Below, one piece after another: positions 8,943 through 17,870 of a stretch of 64,000 nucleotides of DNA (positions within the stretch are counted from its first letter, which is position 1; each line of letters opens with the position of its first letter). The notes below the pieces were generated by a model. It was not told the origin of the DNA and searched no databases. It saw nothing but the letters and a program-made list of their open reading frames with translations. The DNA comes from Companilactobacillus jidongensis (GTDB lineage Bacteria > Bacillota > Bacilli > Lactobacillales > Lactobacillaceae), in the NCBI RefSeq assembly GCF_003946575.1, contig NZ_RHOP01000015.1, forward strand, positions 1 to 64,000, written 5' to 3'. Both the position numbers and the translations under genes were made by a program.

Positions 8943-10009
8943 AAACTATCGATGTCATCGTTCCTTATTTTTATCCACCATATATCGGTGGCACTGAAAC
9001 GGTTCTTCGTAAGTGGAATGAGTATTTCTCCAGTCATCAATTGACTGACATAAAAGTTAGATTCATCTTGCCGTTCGCTTATCGTAACAGCGATGTCTTC
9101 GATACTCGAGGTAATTGCTATTATGGCTGGCGTGTTAGTGACAATAAGTCAATGCGAGTTATCGGTGTTTTGAATTTGTTGGTATATCTGATATTTACTC
9201 GAGCCGACAATGTCATTGTGTTGTCACCTAAGTACATTAATCTGAGTCATAAGATTCGTAGAATCTTTCATAAGCAGTATCAGATTACAAATTGGATTCA
9301 TTTTTCATTGGCCAAGATGTTTGTCGGTGATCGGAAGTATTTTAAGCGTGCTGATTATCATTTGGCTATTTCAACTGGTATCAAGGAACAACTGCTGAAG
9401 ATGCAGATTCCTGATAGTAGAATTTTTTCAGTCTTCAATCCGATCGAGCGAGATGATCGACAAATCCCAGCTTCATCAGATCCCAAATATATTTATGTTG
9501 GACGTTTGGAGTATCAACATCAAAAGAATCTGCAGGAGTTGATTCGTGGATTCGAAATGATCAAGCAAGAATTGCCGCATGCTAAATTGGAATTATGGGG
9601 TGATGGACCAGATGTTGAAGGGGTGAAGCGGTTGGTCAAGGGATTGCAATTGGACAATAGCGTTAGTTTCAAGGGGTGGCAAAAAGATCCTTGGAGCAAG
9701 ATCAATTCTGCAACGGCTTTTGTTTTGACATCAACATATGAAGGTTTGCCGATGTCGATTTTGGAAGCTATGTCTCACGGCGTTCCGGTGGTCGCAGCCG
9801 ATGTTTCGACTGGTCCGGCTGATGAAATTACTGACGACAATGGTTTGTTGTACGAAAGTGGACATTTGAATGAGTTAAAGAATGACTGTATTGAGATCAA
9901 TGAGAACCGCAAGCACTACGATGCAACGACGATTCAGAAGTCTATTAATAAGTTTTATACACAAAATTATTTTTCTGATCTAATTGAGATTTTAGAAGAA
10001 ATGGGGTGA
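8939..10009 (+). CDS. GT4-family glycosyltransferase (EPS assembly)
   Basis: 356-residue GT-B enzyme. The acceptor loop FYPPYIGGTETVLRKW is at the N-terminus; YVGRLEYQHQKN near residue 187, WGDGPDVEGV near 219 and STYEGLPMSILEAMSHGVP near 264 form the GT4 donor site. It is co-translated with the previous gene through an ATGA overlap. The donor and linkage are unknown. Confidence 0.9.
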   Translation: MKTIDVIVPYFYPPYIGGTETVLRKWNEYFSSHQLTDIKVRFILPFAYRNSDVFDTRGNCYYGWRVSDNKSMRVIGVLNLLVYLIFTRADNVIVLSPKYINLSHKIRRIFHKQYQITNWIHFSLAKMFVGDRKYFKRADYHLAISTGIKEQLLKMQIPDSRIFSVFNPIERDDRQIPASSDPKYIYVGRLEYQHQKNLQELIRGFEMIKQELPHAKLELWGDGPDVEGVKRLVKGLQLDNSVSFKGWQKDPWSKINSATAFVLTSTYEGLPMSILEAMSHGVPVVAADVSTGPADEITDDNGLLYESGHLNELKNDCIEINENRKHYDATTIQKSINKFYTQNYFSDLIEILEEMG

Positions 10010-10013
10010 GCCG

Positions 10014-11015
10014 ATGGATAAATTATTATCGATTGTTGTCCCAAGCTATAACGCTGAGAAGTTTTTGGATAATGTCTTAGGCCATTTGGTTAAATGTAAG
10101 ATGTTGAATCGGTTGGATATTTTGATTGTCGACGATGGTTCAACTGATAAGACGGCTGACATTGGCAATGATTATGCAACCAAGTATCCTGATTCTATTC
10201 GACTGATATCCAAAGAAAATGGTGGTTATGGTTCAACCGTTAATGCCGGTATTATCAACGCACATGGTCGTTACTTCAAGGTAGTTGACGCTGACGACTG
10301 GTTGGATCCTAAAAACTTGGACCGATTCATAGGATTGTTAAAACGAACCGATGTCGATCTGATTTTGACACCGTTTTGGGCATTCAATGATAAGTCCAAG
10401 CATAAACATGTAGCAGCTATTAGACCTGATGATATCAAGTGGGGGCAAAAGTATTATTTAAAGGAACAAGGTATCGACCCAGTTCCGAGCATGCATACCT
10501 ACACATTACGGACGAAGTTACTACAAGAGAACAGTATTCGACTAGATGAACATGCTTTTTATGTTGATATTGAATATATTCTCTTCCCGATTCCTTATGT
10601 GAAGACATTTGAGTTCATCAATATGCCGCTATATAACTATCGAGTTAATCAAGCAGTGCAGTCGATCAGCTTGACCAATATGCGTAAGAATCAACAGCAG
10701 CATAGTTTTGTCGTCGATCGAGTCAACTCCTATATTCATGAGCACACAGATGGTTTGAATGATAATCAGCGCGAGTTGATGGTTAACCGACTCAGTCGTA
10801 TGATTGCGACCCAGCTCAAGATAATTTCTTTATCACCAATTCGCTTAGAGACCAAACGGGAGCTTAGTAATTTTTATTCAAAGGTCAAAGATGAATATTA
10901 CTTCGAAGTGAATGATGTTAATCTGCCAATGCGTTGGTTGATCAAATCACGTTTCTATCTCTTCCCAGTGATTCACTACTTGGCAATTTTAAAAATGCAA
11001 CTTGTACATTATTAA
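10014..11015 (+). CDS. GT2-family glycosyltransferase (EPS assembly)
   Basis: 333 residues. GT-A domain: LSIVVPSYNAEKFL at the start, ILIVDDGSTD near residue 37, ENGGYGSTVNAGI near 69, and the DxD region KVVDADDWLDP near 88. The C-terminal third is not diagnostic and ends with a hydrophobic stretch. SD GGGGTGAG precedes the ATG. One of at least five sugar-adding enzymes of the locus. Confidence 0.88.
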   Translation: MDKLLSIVVPSYNAEKFLDNVLGHLVKCKMLNRLDILIVDDGSTDKTADIGNDYATKYPDSIRLISKENGGYGSTVNAGIINAHGRYFKVVDADDWLDPKNLDRFIGLLKRTDVDLILTPFWAFNDKSKHKHVAAIRPDDIKWGQKYYLKEQGIDPVPSMHTYTLRTKLLQENSIRLDEHAFYVDIEYILFPIPYVKTFEFINMPLYNYRVNQAVQSISLTNMRKNQQQHSFVVDRVNSYIHEHTDGLNDNQRELMVNRLSRMIATQLKIISLSPIRLETKRELSNFYSKVKDEYYFEVNDVNLPMRWLIKSRFYLFPVIHYLAILKMQLVHY

Positions 11016-11031
11016 TGAGAAGGCGAGGGTC

Positions 11032-11928
11032 ATGAAAGTTACAGCACTAGTAGTTACGTTCAATCGAATGAAGTTGTTACAGGAATGCTTGTCAGCCATA
11101 GAAATTCAAACTACACCAGTTGACCATCTGATCGTTATTGATAATCACAGTTCTGATGGTACTAAGGAGTTCTTAGATGGTTTCGCTGATGACAAATTAG
11201 ATGTGGTTCATATGTCGCAGAATCTTGGCGGTTCGGCAGGTTTCTATCGCGGAATGGAAGAATTCATTGCTAGTAACAATGATGAACTACTTTGGTTGAT
11301 GGATGATGATACGATTCCTGAACCGGATACATTACAAAAATTATTAGTGGCTAGTCACAATATTTATGACTTCGGTTTCCTGGCTAGTAATGTTCGTTGG
11401 ATTGACGGTAGTCCAGCACTCATGAATATCCCCGTTGTTGATCCACTTGATTGGAATCAGAATGCTAGTGGTGAGGACTTTTATCCCGTCATCAAGTCAG
11501 CATCGTTTGTCTCATTGATGTTGCCACGGACGGTTATTCAGCAAGTTGGTTTACCATATAAAGAATTCTTTATTTGGGGTGACGATGCTGAATATACTTC
11601 ACGGATTAGTCAGCAATATACTTCGTATTTTGTACCTGACAGTGTGGTCATTCATAAAATGAAGCAGAATACCGGCGTTGATATCGTAACTGATGACAGT
11701 AATCGTCTTGATCGGTATTTCTACTCATTTCGTAATCGGATGTTTCTGGCTCGACAACATCATGGCAAGCTACGTCTAAAGTCATATGCTGGCATGAGTT
11801 GGGAATTAGTTAGAGTGGCATGTGGACGAAAGGTAAAAAAGCGTGGGAAGAAGCTCAAGGTAATTACTCGAGGAATGGTTTCGGGGCGCTTCTTCAATCC
11901 AAAAATTACATATTTACACAGGAATTAA
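11032..11928 (+). CDS. GT2-family glycosyltransferase, GlfT/rhamnosyltransferase-like
   Basis: 298 residues. LVVTFNRMKLLQECL, IVIDNHSSDGT, NLGGSAGFYRGM and the WLMDDDTIPEP metal site (near residue 93) match the subfamily that includes galactofuranosyl- and rhamnosyl-transferases; FIWGDDAEYTSRI near residue 183 supplies the catalytic acid region. I start at ATG 11032, with a GGCGAGGG SD; the in-frame TTG at 11002 would overlap the previous gene with no SD. With UDP-galactopyranose mutase two genes downstream, transfer of galactofuranose is a reasonable inference. Confidence 0.88.
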   Translation: MKVTALVVTFNRMKLLQECLSAIEIQTTPVDHLIVIDNHSSDGTKEFLDGFADDKLDVVHMSQNLGGSAGFYRGMEEFIASNNDELLWLMDDDTIPEPDTLQKLLVASHNIYDFGFLASNVRWIDGSPALMNIPVVDPLDWNQNASGEDFYPVIKSASFVSLMLPRTVIQQVGLPYKEFFIWGDDAEYTSRISQQYTSYFVPDSVVIHKMKQNTGVDIVTDDSNRLDRYFYSFRNRMFLARQHHGKLRLKSYAGMSWELVRVACGRKVKKRGKKLKVITRGMVSGRFFNPKITYLHRN

Positions 11929-11932
11929 AGAG

Positions 11933-12880
11933 ATGATTTTTATGTCACAATCATTTTTGCATCTATATTTGACTGGTATTTATAAGTCAGAAGCAGCATT
12001 AAAGAAGTTCACTGGTGGAAAGAAATCGATTCTACCAAGTTTTGTTTATGATCCCTACCATTATTTGATTGAAAAAGAAATCAAAAAAACAATTCAAGAT
12101 GTGCCAACGACTTTTTGGCATGATGAATTAGTAAAGACTAATCCAATATTGACTGACAAAATAGTCTGGGTCATGTGGTGGCAGGTTACTGATATACCAA
12201 TGTTTGTTCAACGTAATATTACTTTGATGCGAGAACGTCTCAATAAACGTGTGATTGTTTTGAATCAGGAGAATCTCAGTGATTTTTTACAAATACCAGA
12301 GGATATTATAGAACGTTTGGATAAGCACCAGATCAGCTATCAGACTTTTTCCGATTATATTCGGATGAAGATCCTGTTTGAATACGGCGGGGTTTGGCTC
12401 GACAGTACGATCTATGTAGGTGAACATGATAATTTTTTGAACCAATTGAATTTTGCCGATCATGCACTGATCACAGTCAAAGGTATTCAAGATTTTGGTA
12501 ACAAATTCATACCTAAGGGGCGCTGGGTCATCTATTGTATCGGTGGTCATTCCGGACAGATGCTCTTCAAGTTTGTCGACGATTGTCTGTCTTATTACAT
12601 CGAGAATGACATTGCGACACCGGATTATTTTTTAACGGATTATTTATTCGATATTGCCTACAAAAACAATATTGGTGGTTTCTACGAGAAACTGCAAAAG
12701 GTACCTTCAAATAATGTTAATTGTGAAAAATTAGCACCGCTGATGAACCGTAAGTTTGATGAAAGTGTTTTGAAACAGATCACTAGGAATACTAGTGTTT
12801 TTAAGCTATCAAACAAAATATCGTATCGTAGTCGTACTACTGATCAAAAGAAAACTTTTTACAGTTATTTATATGAATAA
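11933..12880 (+). CDS. Capsular polysaccharide synthesis-type glycosyltransferase (Caps_synth/GT32-like)
   Basis: 315-residue soluble protein. IVWVMWWQVTDIPMFVQRNI near residue 78 and SDYIRMKILFEYGGVWLDST near 140 are the marks of the Caps_synth/GT32 group, in which YGGxWxDxT carries the donor and metal-binding Asp. AGGA lies nine bases before ATG 11933; ATG 11942 is an alternative start. Presumed to add a sugar to the repeat unit. Confidence 0.8.
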   Translation: MIFMSQSFLHLYLTGIYKSEAALKKFTGGKKSILPSFVYDPYHYLIEKEIKKTIQDVPTTFWHDELVKTNPILTDKIVWVMWWQVTDIPMFVQRNITLMRERLNKRVIVLNQENLSDFLQIPEDIIERLDKHQISYQTFSDYIRMKILFEYGGVWLDSTIYVGEHDNFLNQLNFADHALITVKGIQDFGNKFIPKGRWVIYCIGGHSGQMLFKFVDDCLSYYIENDIATPDYFLTDYLFDIAYKNNIGGFYEKLQKVPSNNVNCEKLAPLMNRKFDESVLKQITRNTSVFKLSNKISYRSRTTDQKKTFYSYLYE

Positions 12881-12895
12881 ATGAAGGTGAAGTTG

Positions 12896-14011
12896 ATGGA
12901 ATATTTAGTTGTTGGTTCAGGATTATTTGGAGCTGTCTTCGCAAATGAAGCAGCCAAACGTGGTAATCACGTGACCGTTATTGAGAAGCGGGATCACATT
13001 GGCGGCAATATTTATACTAAGCCAATCGAAGGTATTCAAGTTCACATGTATGGAGCACATATTTTCCACACTCGTTCTAAAAAAATCTGGGATTACGTTA
13101 ATCAATTTGCGCAATTTAATAATTACATTAATTCACCGATTGCAAATTATCATGGCGAAATCTACAATCTTCCGTTCAATATGAATACCTTCAATAAACT
13201 TTGGGGAGTAATAACTCCAGCACAGGCTCAAGCAAAAATCAAGGAACAACGTGCTGAACTCAATCTCATGAAACCTCCTAAGAACTTGGAAGAACAAGCT
13301 GAATCTCTTGTTGGAACTGATGTGTATAAGAAACTGATCAAGGGATATACCGAGAAGCAATGGGGCGCTAAAGCAACTGAATTGCCAGCCTTTATTATTC
13401 GCCGTATTCCAGTGCGATTCACGTATGATAATAATTATTTCAATGATCCATATCAAGGCATACCAATTGGTGGTTATACCCAAATTATTGAACAATTGTT
13501 GGATAACAAACTGATTGATGTCAAAATTAAGACAGACTTTTTTGCAGATCGAGAAAGATATTTGAAGGATTATCAAAAAATTGTTTTTACCGGCATGATC
13601 GATCAATTCTTCGATTATGAATTAGGTGAGTTGTCATATCGTAGCTTGCAGTTTGAGACTGAAGTCAAAGATATTGATAACTATCAGGGTAATGCAGTTG
13701 TTAATTATACGGATGCTGAAACACCGTATACTCGGATTATCGAGCACAAGCATTTTGAATTTGGTGCTGGCAATAAACATAAGACTGTGATTACTCGCGA
13801 ATATCCGAAGACTTGGCAACGCGGGGATGAACCGTATTACCCAATCAATGATTCGGTAAACAAACAATTGTATGCACGATATTTAAATTTGGCTAGGAAG
13901 ACATGTCCCGATGTTTTGTTTGGCGGCCGTTTGGGATTGTATCGTTATTACGACATGGATCAAACCATCATGGCTGCACTTGAGTTGGTTGCACATGAAT
14001 TTGGACGATGA
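12896..14011 (+). CDS. glf: UDP-galactopyranose mutase
   Basis: Flavoenzyme that converts UDP-galactopyranose to UDP-galactofuranose. 371 residues, the family size. The FAD-binding loop GSGLFGAVFANEAAKRG and the EKRDHIGGN motif are at the N-terminus; VHMYGAHIFHT, YTEKQWG, RIPVRFTYDNNYFND and the late GGRLGLYRYYDMDQT are characteristic. ATG 12896 is used because AAGGTG lies seven bases upstream; the in-frame ATG 12881 precedes that SD. The gene implies galactofuranose in the EPS. It ends in an ATGA overlap with the flippase gene. Confidence 0.96.
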   Translation: MEYLVVGSGLFGAVFANEAAKRGNHVTVIEKRDHIGGNIYTKPIEGIQVHMYGAHIFHTRSKKIWDYVNQFAQFNNYINSPIANYHGEIYNLPFNMNTFNKLWGVITPAQAQAKIKEQRAELNLMKPPKNLEEQAESLVGTDVYKKLIKGYTEKQWGAKATELPAFIIRRIPVRFTYDNNYFNDPYQGIPIGGYTQIIEQLLDNKLIDVKIKTDFFADRERYLKDYQKIVFTGMIDQFFDYELGELSYRSLQFETEVKDIDNYQGNAVVNYTDAETPYTRIIEHKHFEFGAGNKHKTVITREYPKTWQRGDEPYYPINDSVNKQLYARYLNLARKTCPDVLFGGRLGLYRYYDMDQTIMAALELVAHEFGR

Positions 14012-15432
14012 AAGTCGTTAAAAATTATTTGTACAATGCCTTCTACCAAGTTTTTATACTATTAGTTCCACTAGTTACGACACCGTATTTGGCAAGAGTT
14101 TTGGGACCGACTGGCGTGGGGATCAATTCTTATACCAATTCAGTTATTCAATATTTTATCGTCTTCGGTAGTATCGGTGTTGACCTGTATGGCAATCGTC
14201 AAATAGCTTTTGTCAGAAGTAATAAACAACAATTGACTCAGACATTTTATGAAATATTCTTCATGCGGATAATTACCATCATCATTGCCTATGCCGCTTT
14301 TGGATTGTTTCTTTTGTTTAGTGGTCAATATCAAACTTATTATTTAGCACAGTCAGTTTCACTGATCGCAGCAGCGTTCGATATTTCCTGGTTCTTCATG
14401 GGCATGGAAAATTTCTACGTGACTGTAATTAGAAATTTTGTCATCAAGATATTAACGTTGATCAGTATATTTACTTTCGTCAAATCATACTCTGACCTAG
14501 GAATTTATATCTTTATCTTATCAATGTCGTTGTTATTAGGTAACTTAACGTTGTTCCCAAGTTTGAAGAAGTATTTGGTCAAAGCAGATTTTCGACACTT
14601 GTCGATCTGGCGTCACTTGAAACCATCATTAGTCTTGTTTTTACCACAAATAGCTATGCAGATCTACGGTGTGTTGAATAAGACTATGTTAGGTGTGATG
14701 GTGTCAGTTCAAGCAACTGGTTATTTTGATCAATCTGACAAGATGGTTAAAATGGCTCTAGCAATTGTCACTGCGACCGGGACGGTCATGTTGCCCCATG
14801 TTGCGAATGCTTTTGCTAGAGGGGAAGTTGAAAAGACGCGCCATTACCTATATCAGAGTTTCCGGTTTGTCAGTGCAATTGCGATTCCGATTGCCTTTGG
14901 ACTGATGGCAGTGACTGCAAAGTTCGTCACACTATTCTTTACAAAGCGGTTCTTGTCAGTCATTCCCATCATGATCATCGAGTCAGTCGTAATCATCTTA
15001 ATTGCCTGGAGTAATGTTTTGGGGATTCAATATTTGATTCCGACTAAGCAGATGAAATCGTACACTATCTCAGTTGTGATTGGTGCAGTTGTTAATATTA
15101 TTTTTAATATTCCATTGATCATCAAGTGGGGTGCAGTTGGTGCCACGATTGCGACTGTCTTATCAGAATTATCGATCACTATGTACCAGTTGTTTTCTAT
15201 CAGGAAACAGGTCGATTATCGAGAGTTATTCGGTGATCTATCGAAGTACTTGATTGCGGGGGTTTTGATGTTTGAAGTTGTCTTTGAACTCGATCGAATC
15301 TTGCCCATTTCTTGGAAGATGCTGATATTGGAAGTTATCGTAGGTATGATTTTTTACACAATGCTATTAATTCTATTTAGAACGAAGATCATCGATGAAG
15401 CAAAGTCGTTGATTCACAATAGAAAGAAGTAA
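14008..15432 (+). CDS. wzx: Oligosaccharide repeat-unit flippase (Wzx, polysaccharide biosynthesis family)
   Basis: 474 residues with twelve to fourteen predicted membrane segments. The N-terminal LVPLVTTPYLARVLGPTGVG motif is the hallmark of the MATE/MVF-like polysaccharide exporters. It moves the undecaprenyl-linked repeat unit outward for the EpsG-type polymerase. It overlaps glf by four bases and is followed six bases later by the second LCP gene, so the operon continues. Confidence 0.93.
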   Translation: MKVVKNYLYNAFYQVFILLVPLVTTPYLARVLGPTGVGINSYTNSVIQYFIVFGSIGVDLYGNRQIAFVRSNKQQLTQTFYEIFFMRIITIIIAYAAFGLFLLFSGQYQTYYLAQSVSLIAAAFDISWFFMGMENFYVTVIRNFVIKILTLISIFTFVKSYSDLGIYIFILSMSLLLGNLTLFPSLKKYLVKADFRHLSIWRHLKPSLVLFLPQIAMQIYGVLNKTMLGVMVSVQATGYFDQSDKMVKMALAIVTATGTVMLPHVANAFARGEVEKTRHYLYQSFRFVSAIAIPIAFGLMAVTAKFVTLFFTKRFLSVIPIMIIESVVIILIAWSNVLGIQYLIPTKQMKSYTISVVIGAVVNIIFNIPLIIKWGAVGATIATVLSELSITMYQLFSIRKQVDYRELFGDLSKYLIAGVLMFEVVFELDRILPISWKMLILEVIVGMIFYTMLLILFRTKIIDEAKSLIHNRKK

Positions 15433-15438
15433 ATAGAT

Positions 15439-16395
15439 ATGAAACGTTATAACAAAAAACATATTTTGAGAAATGTTTTATTATCGTTGATAGCCTTCGT
15501 GTTAGTCGGCGGCTTAGGCTTAGGGTTATCACGTTATCGTGATGTTAAGAGTGCAGTTAATAGTTCATTTGATCCAGTTGAAGTATCTGGAAGTCGTAAC
15601 ACGAATGCGCTATTAAAAGCTAAAAAGCCAATTTCCATCTTACTTATGGGTACCAATACAGGTGACTTTACTCGTTCATACGCTGGTAAGACCGATACAA
15701 TGATGGTTTTGACGATTGATCCTAAGTCTGAAAAAACTACTATCACAAGTATTCCTCATGACTTAGCTGTAAAGATACCTGGCTACGACAAATCACCTGC
15801 TCAAATTAGTGAAGCTTATGAACATGGTCAAGCAAAGTCCAGTATCACAACGGTTCAAAAAATGTTGAATGTACCAATTGACTACTATGCTTTGATTAAT
15901 ATTGCAGGTATGGAAAAAGTTATCGACAAGATCGGTGGAGTTGATATTACACCTTCAAGTAGTTTTAGTAGTGATGGATATAGCTTCGAACAAGGAGTTA
16001 AAACACATATGGATGGGGCTAAGGCTCTAGCATACTCTCAAGAAACAAGTTCAAGTTCTACAGGCTACTTAGCACATGAATCTCGTCAAGGAGCTATGTT
16101 AGCTGCAATTATGCACAAATGCACATCAATTAGAGCTTTGATGAATCAAGGTTTCATCAAGACTTTGAGTGATGAAGTTCAAACTAATATGACCTTTGAT
16201 AATTTGACTACTATCATCAAGAACTACAAACACTTCACTGAAAAAATCGATGATACTCATATTTCAGGAACAACTAAGAATATTGATGGTGAAACATTTG
16301 AAGTTGTCAGTCAAAAAGAATTACAACGTGTGAGTGACTTCATTCGTGGTGGTTTGGAATTGAAATCTGAAAAAACTGGAAATATTCAATATTAG
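15439..16395 (+). CDS. LCP-family protein, degenerate active-site motifs
   Basis: 318 residues, with an N-terminal membrane segment (about 12-30) and LCP core: ISILLMGTNTGDF, PIDYYALINIAGMEKVIDKIGGVDI. The normally invariant SIPRD reads SIPHD (His at about residue 107), and the GDxGRxxRQ motif is reduced to HESRQ in a Ser-rich loop. It shares the NSSF start and overall plan with the LCP protein at 1032. Expected role would be attachment of the EPS to peptidoglycan, but loss of key arginines puts catalysis in doubt. SD is weak (AGAAAGAAG), consistent with coupled translation. Confidence 0.85.
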   Translation: MKRYNKKHILRNVLLSLIAFVLVGGLGLGLSRYRDVKSAVNSSFDPVEVSGSRNTNALLKAKKPISILLMGTNTGDFTRSYAGKTDTMMVLTIDPKSEKTTITSIPHDLAVKIPGYDKSPAQISEAYEHGQAKSSITTVQKMLNVPIDYYALINIAGMEKVIDKIGGVDITPSSSFSSDGYSFEQGVKTHMDGAKALAYSQETSSSSTGYLAHESRQGAMLAAIMHKCTSIRALMNQGFIKTLSDEVQTNMTFDNLTTIIKNYKHFTEKIDDTHISGTTKNIDGETFEVVSQKELQRVSDFIRGGLELKSEKTGNIQY

Positions 16396-16404
16396 GTGAA
16401 GCTA

Positions 16405-17478
16405 ATGGCAAAGAAACGAATCGATTGGATCGACATTGCCAGATGTATCGCAATTTTGTCGGTCGTCATTGGACATACAATGGCAGGTTTGAATGGGACG
16501 TACTTATACAATGTTATCTACTTGTATAGTTTGCCAGTATTCTTTGTTTTGAGTGGTTACTTGTATCATCAAAAAGGTTACAAAAAATTACTATTGAATG
16601 ATGTGAAGTTTTTGCTGATACCATATTTGGCGGTTAATTTAATCAAACTAGGCATATTATTCAGTCTCAAACATCATTTTGGAACTGGTATTTTAACAAT
16701 CAACTTGCATACTTTTCAATCATTGATGATAGCAACTTTATATGGTTATGGCATGAAGTTACGAGACTTTCCATCGGTCAATGCAATTTGGTTCTTGGTG
16801 GCAATGTTTGTTGCCAATCAAATTTTTAATGCGGTTATGAGGATCGATTACCGTAGTCATAAGTTGTTATGTCAAGGAATACAGGCAGTGATATTGACTA
16901 GTGCCGGATTTGCCATAGCCCATGTGTACGAATTACCATTCTCGATCAACTCAGCTTTGATTGCGCAAATATTTTTGTACTTTGGATACTTGATGCATCA
17001 AAAAAATTTGTTGTCGGAGTTGAAAGATAAGTATTACATTGCTTTTGCGGGAGCTTGGTTGTTTGTAGCCTCGTTAGGAACGTTCTATATGGCATCGGCC
17101 AAAGCTCCTAATGAATTGATGGCGGTGATTGGTTCCATTTCGGCTAGTTTGTGTATTATCAAATTGTCTATAGTAATTAATGATTATCTGCAGCTTCATA
17201 ACTTGCTGAGATTCAAAAGGTTACTGTTATTCATCGGTGCTCAGTCGTTGACGGTTCTATGTTTTCATTTATTAGATCTAGATGGTTTGAAACTATACAG
17301 TGATATTATTTTTGGATTATCAGGTAAAGTTCCTCATGGAATTCCAGTTTTAATCGGAATGTTATATCGGATGATTTTTGCAGTAGGGATGACTTGGTTG
17401 GTAAGATATTTGCCAATTGTCAGAAGCTTGTTCATGCCACGAAGTTTTCCATTATTCAAGCATCATGCTGCGGCATGA
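16405..17478 (+). CDS. Acyltransferase-3 family membrane protein (EPS modification)
   Basis: 357 residues with about ten membrane segments. RIDWIDIARCIAILSVVIGH contains the conserved Arg and His of acyltransferase-3 proteins, and LYSLPVFFVLSGYLY is the usual second motif. ATG 16405 is preceded by AGGTGAAG. It is the last gene of the EPS operon. Its final codons (HHAAA) form the left arm of the terminator hairpin. Confidence 0.82.
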   Translation: MAKKRIDWIDIARCIAILSVVIGHTMAGLNGTYLYNVIYLYSLPVFFVLSGYLYHQKGYKKLLLNDVKFLLIPYLAVNLIKLGILFSLKHHFGTGILTINLHTFQSLMIATLYGYGMKLRDFPSVNAIWFLVAMFVANQIFNAVMRIDYRSHKLLCQGIQAVILTSAGFAIAHVYELPFSINSALIAQIFLYFGYLMHQKNLLSELKDKYYIAFAGAWLFVASLGTFYMASAKAPNELMAVIGSISASLCIIKLSIVINDYLQLHNLLRFKRLLLFIGAQSLTVLCFHLLDLDGLKLYSDIIFGLSGKVPHGIPVLIGMLYRMIFAVGMTWLVRYLPIVRSLFMPRSFPLFKHHAAA

Positions 17479-17488
17479 TGCTTTTTTT
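17458..17488 (+). terminator. Terminator of the EPS operon
   Basis: Perfect 11-bp hairpin AAGCATCATGC/GCATGATGCTT, loop TGCG, then TTTTTTT. It overlaps the 3' end of the acyltransferase gene. Confidence 0.95.
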
Positions 17489-17494
17489 GTGTGC

Positions 17495-17670
17495 CGCCTC
17501 CGTTTGTCAGTGATTTCACCTGCTGTGGGATCAGTACCAGCCAAAGTACGGTCTGGTACTTCGACTTGAAGCTTTGCTTCGCAAATCTTCAAGCCCGTCC
17601 ATTTTGTAAGGCCGGAGGTTCGCCGACCTAACAAAATTTTCACGGCTGGTTGCTTCACTGACAACCTCCA
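17495..17670. ncRNA. Strongly folded multi-hairpin intergenic element (candidate structured RNA or palindromic repeat)
   Basis: No convincing gene lies in 17490-17870. The stretch instead holds a closing 10-bp stem, TTGTCAGTGA (17504-17513) with TCACTGACAA (17655-17664). This encloses three hairpins: AGTACCAG/CTGGTACT (17533-17540 with 17553-17560); CTTGAAG-C-TTTGC/GCAAA-T-CTTCAAG (17565-17593); and ATTTTGT/ACAAAAT (17601-17607 with 17631-17637) with an inner AGG/CCT or AGGT/ACCT pairing. It is visibly richer in GC than its flanks. A plus-strand terminator follows at 17751. It could be a small RNA or a dispersed repeat; the symmetry makes the strand uncertain. Confidence 0.55.
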
Positions 17671-17750
17671 GCTAACTTAGGCCATTGAAGTAATGGAATC
17701 TCTAAAAAAACGTAATGGTTTCCAAATAGGCAACGTATAGCAATTCAACT

Positions 17751-17778
17751 AGGCATTCAAGCAATGAATGCCTTTTTT
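17751..17778 (+). terminator. Intrinsic terminator downstream of the folded element
   Basis: AGGCATTC/GAATGCCT hairpin followed by seven T. Only the plus strand has a T-run. It sits between the folded element and the first GntR gene. Confidence 0.85.
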
Positions 17779-17808
17779 TGTACAAAAAAGTAAATTTATC
17801 ATTTGATT

Positions 17809-17822
17809 AGTAAACGTTTTCA
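17809..17822 (+). promoter_or_regulatory. cre site (CcpA binding) upstream of the first GntR gene
   Basis: AGTAAACGTTTTCA matches the catabolite-responsive element consensus WGWAARCGYTWWMA at every position. It suggests carbon catabolite control of the amino-sugar regulator, and perhaps of the locus. Confidence 0.7.
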
Positions 17823-17837
17823 ATGTAAACTTAACAA

Positions 17838-17853
17838 AGTGGTATTTACCAGT
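17838..17853 (+). promoter_or_regulatory. dre-like GntR operator 1
   Basis: AGTGGTATTTACCAGT, close to the NagR/DasR (dre) consensus TGGTATAxACCA, 17 bases before the ATG of the first GntR gene; suggests autoregulation. Confidence 0.65.
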
Positions 17854-17870
17854 TTATAGGAGAGGGTATT

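Noticed and set aside
13133-13606. 157-residue minus-strand reading frame inside glf
   Set aside because: glf is unmistakable on the plus strand; this is an antisense shadow.
17452-17664. 70-residue minus-strand reading frame through the folded element
   Set aside because: It runs through the paired arms and the EPS terminator, its composition (RRRHTKKASCR and so on) follows from the palindromes, and it has no clear SD.
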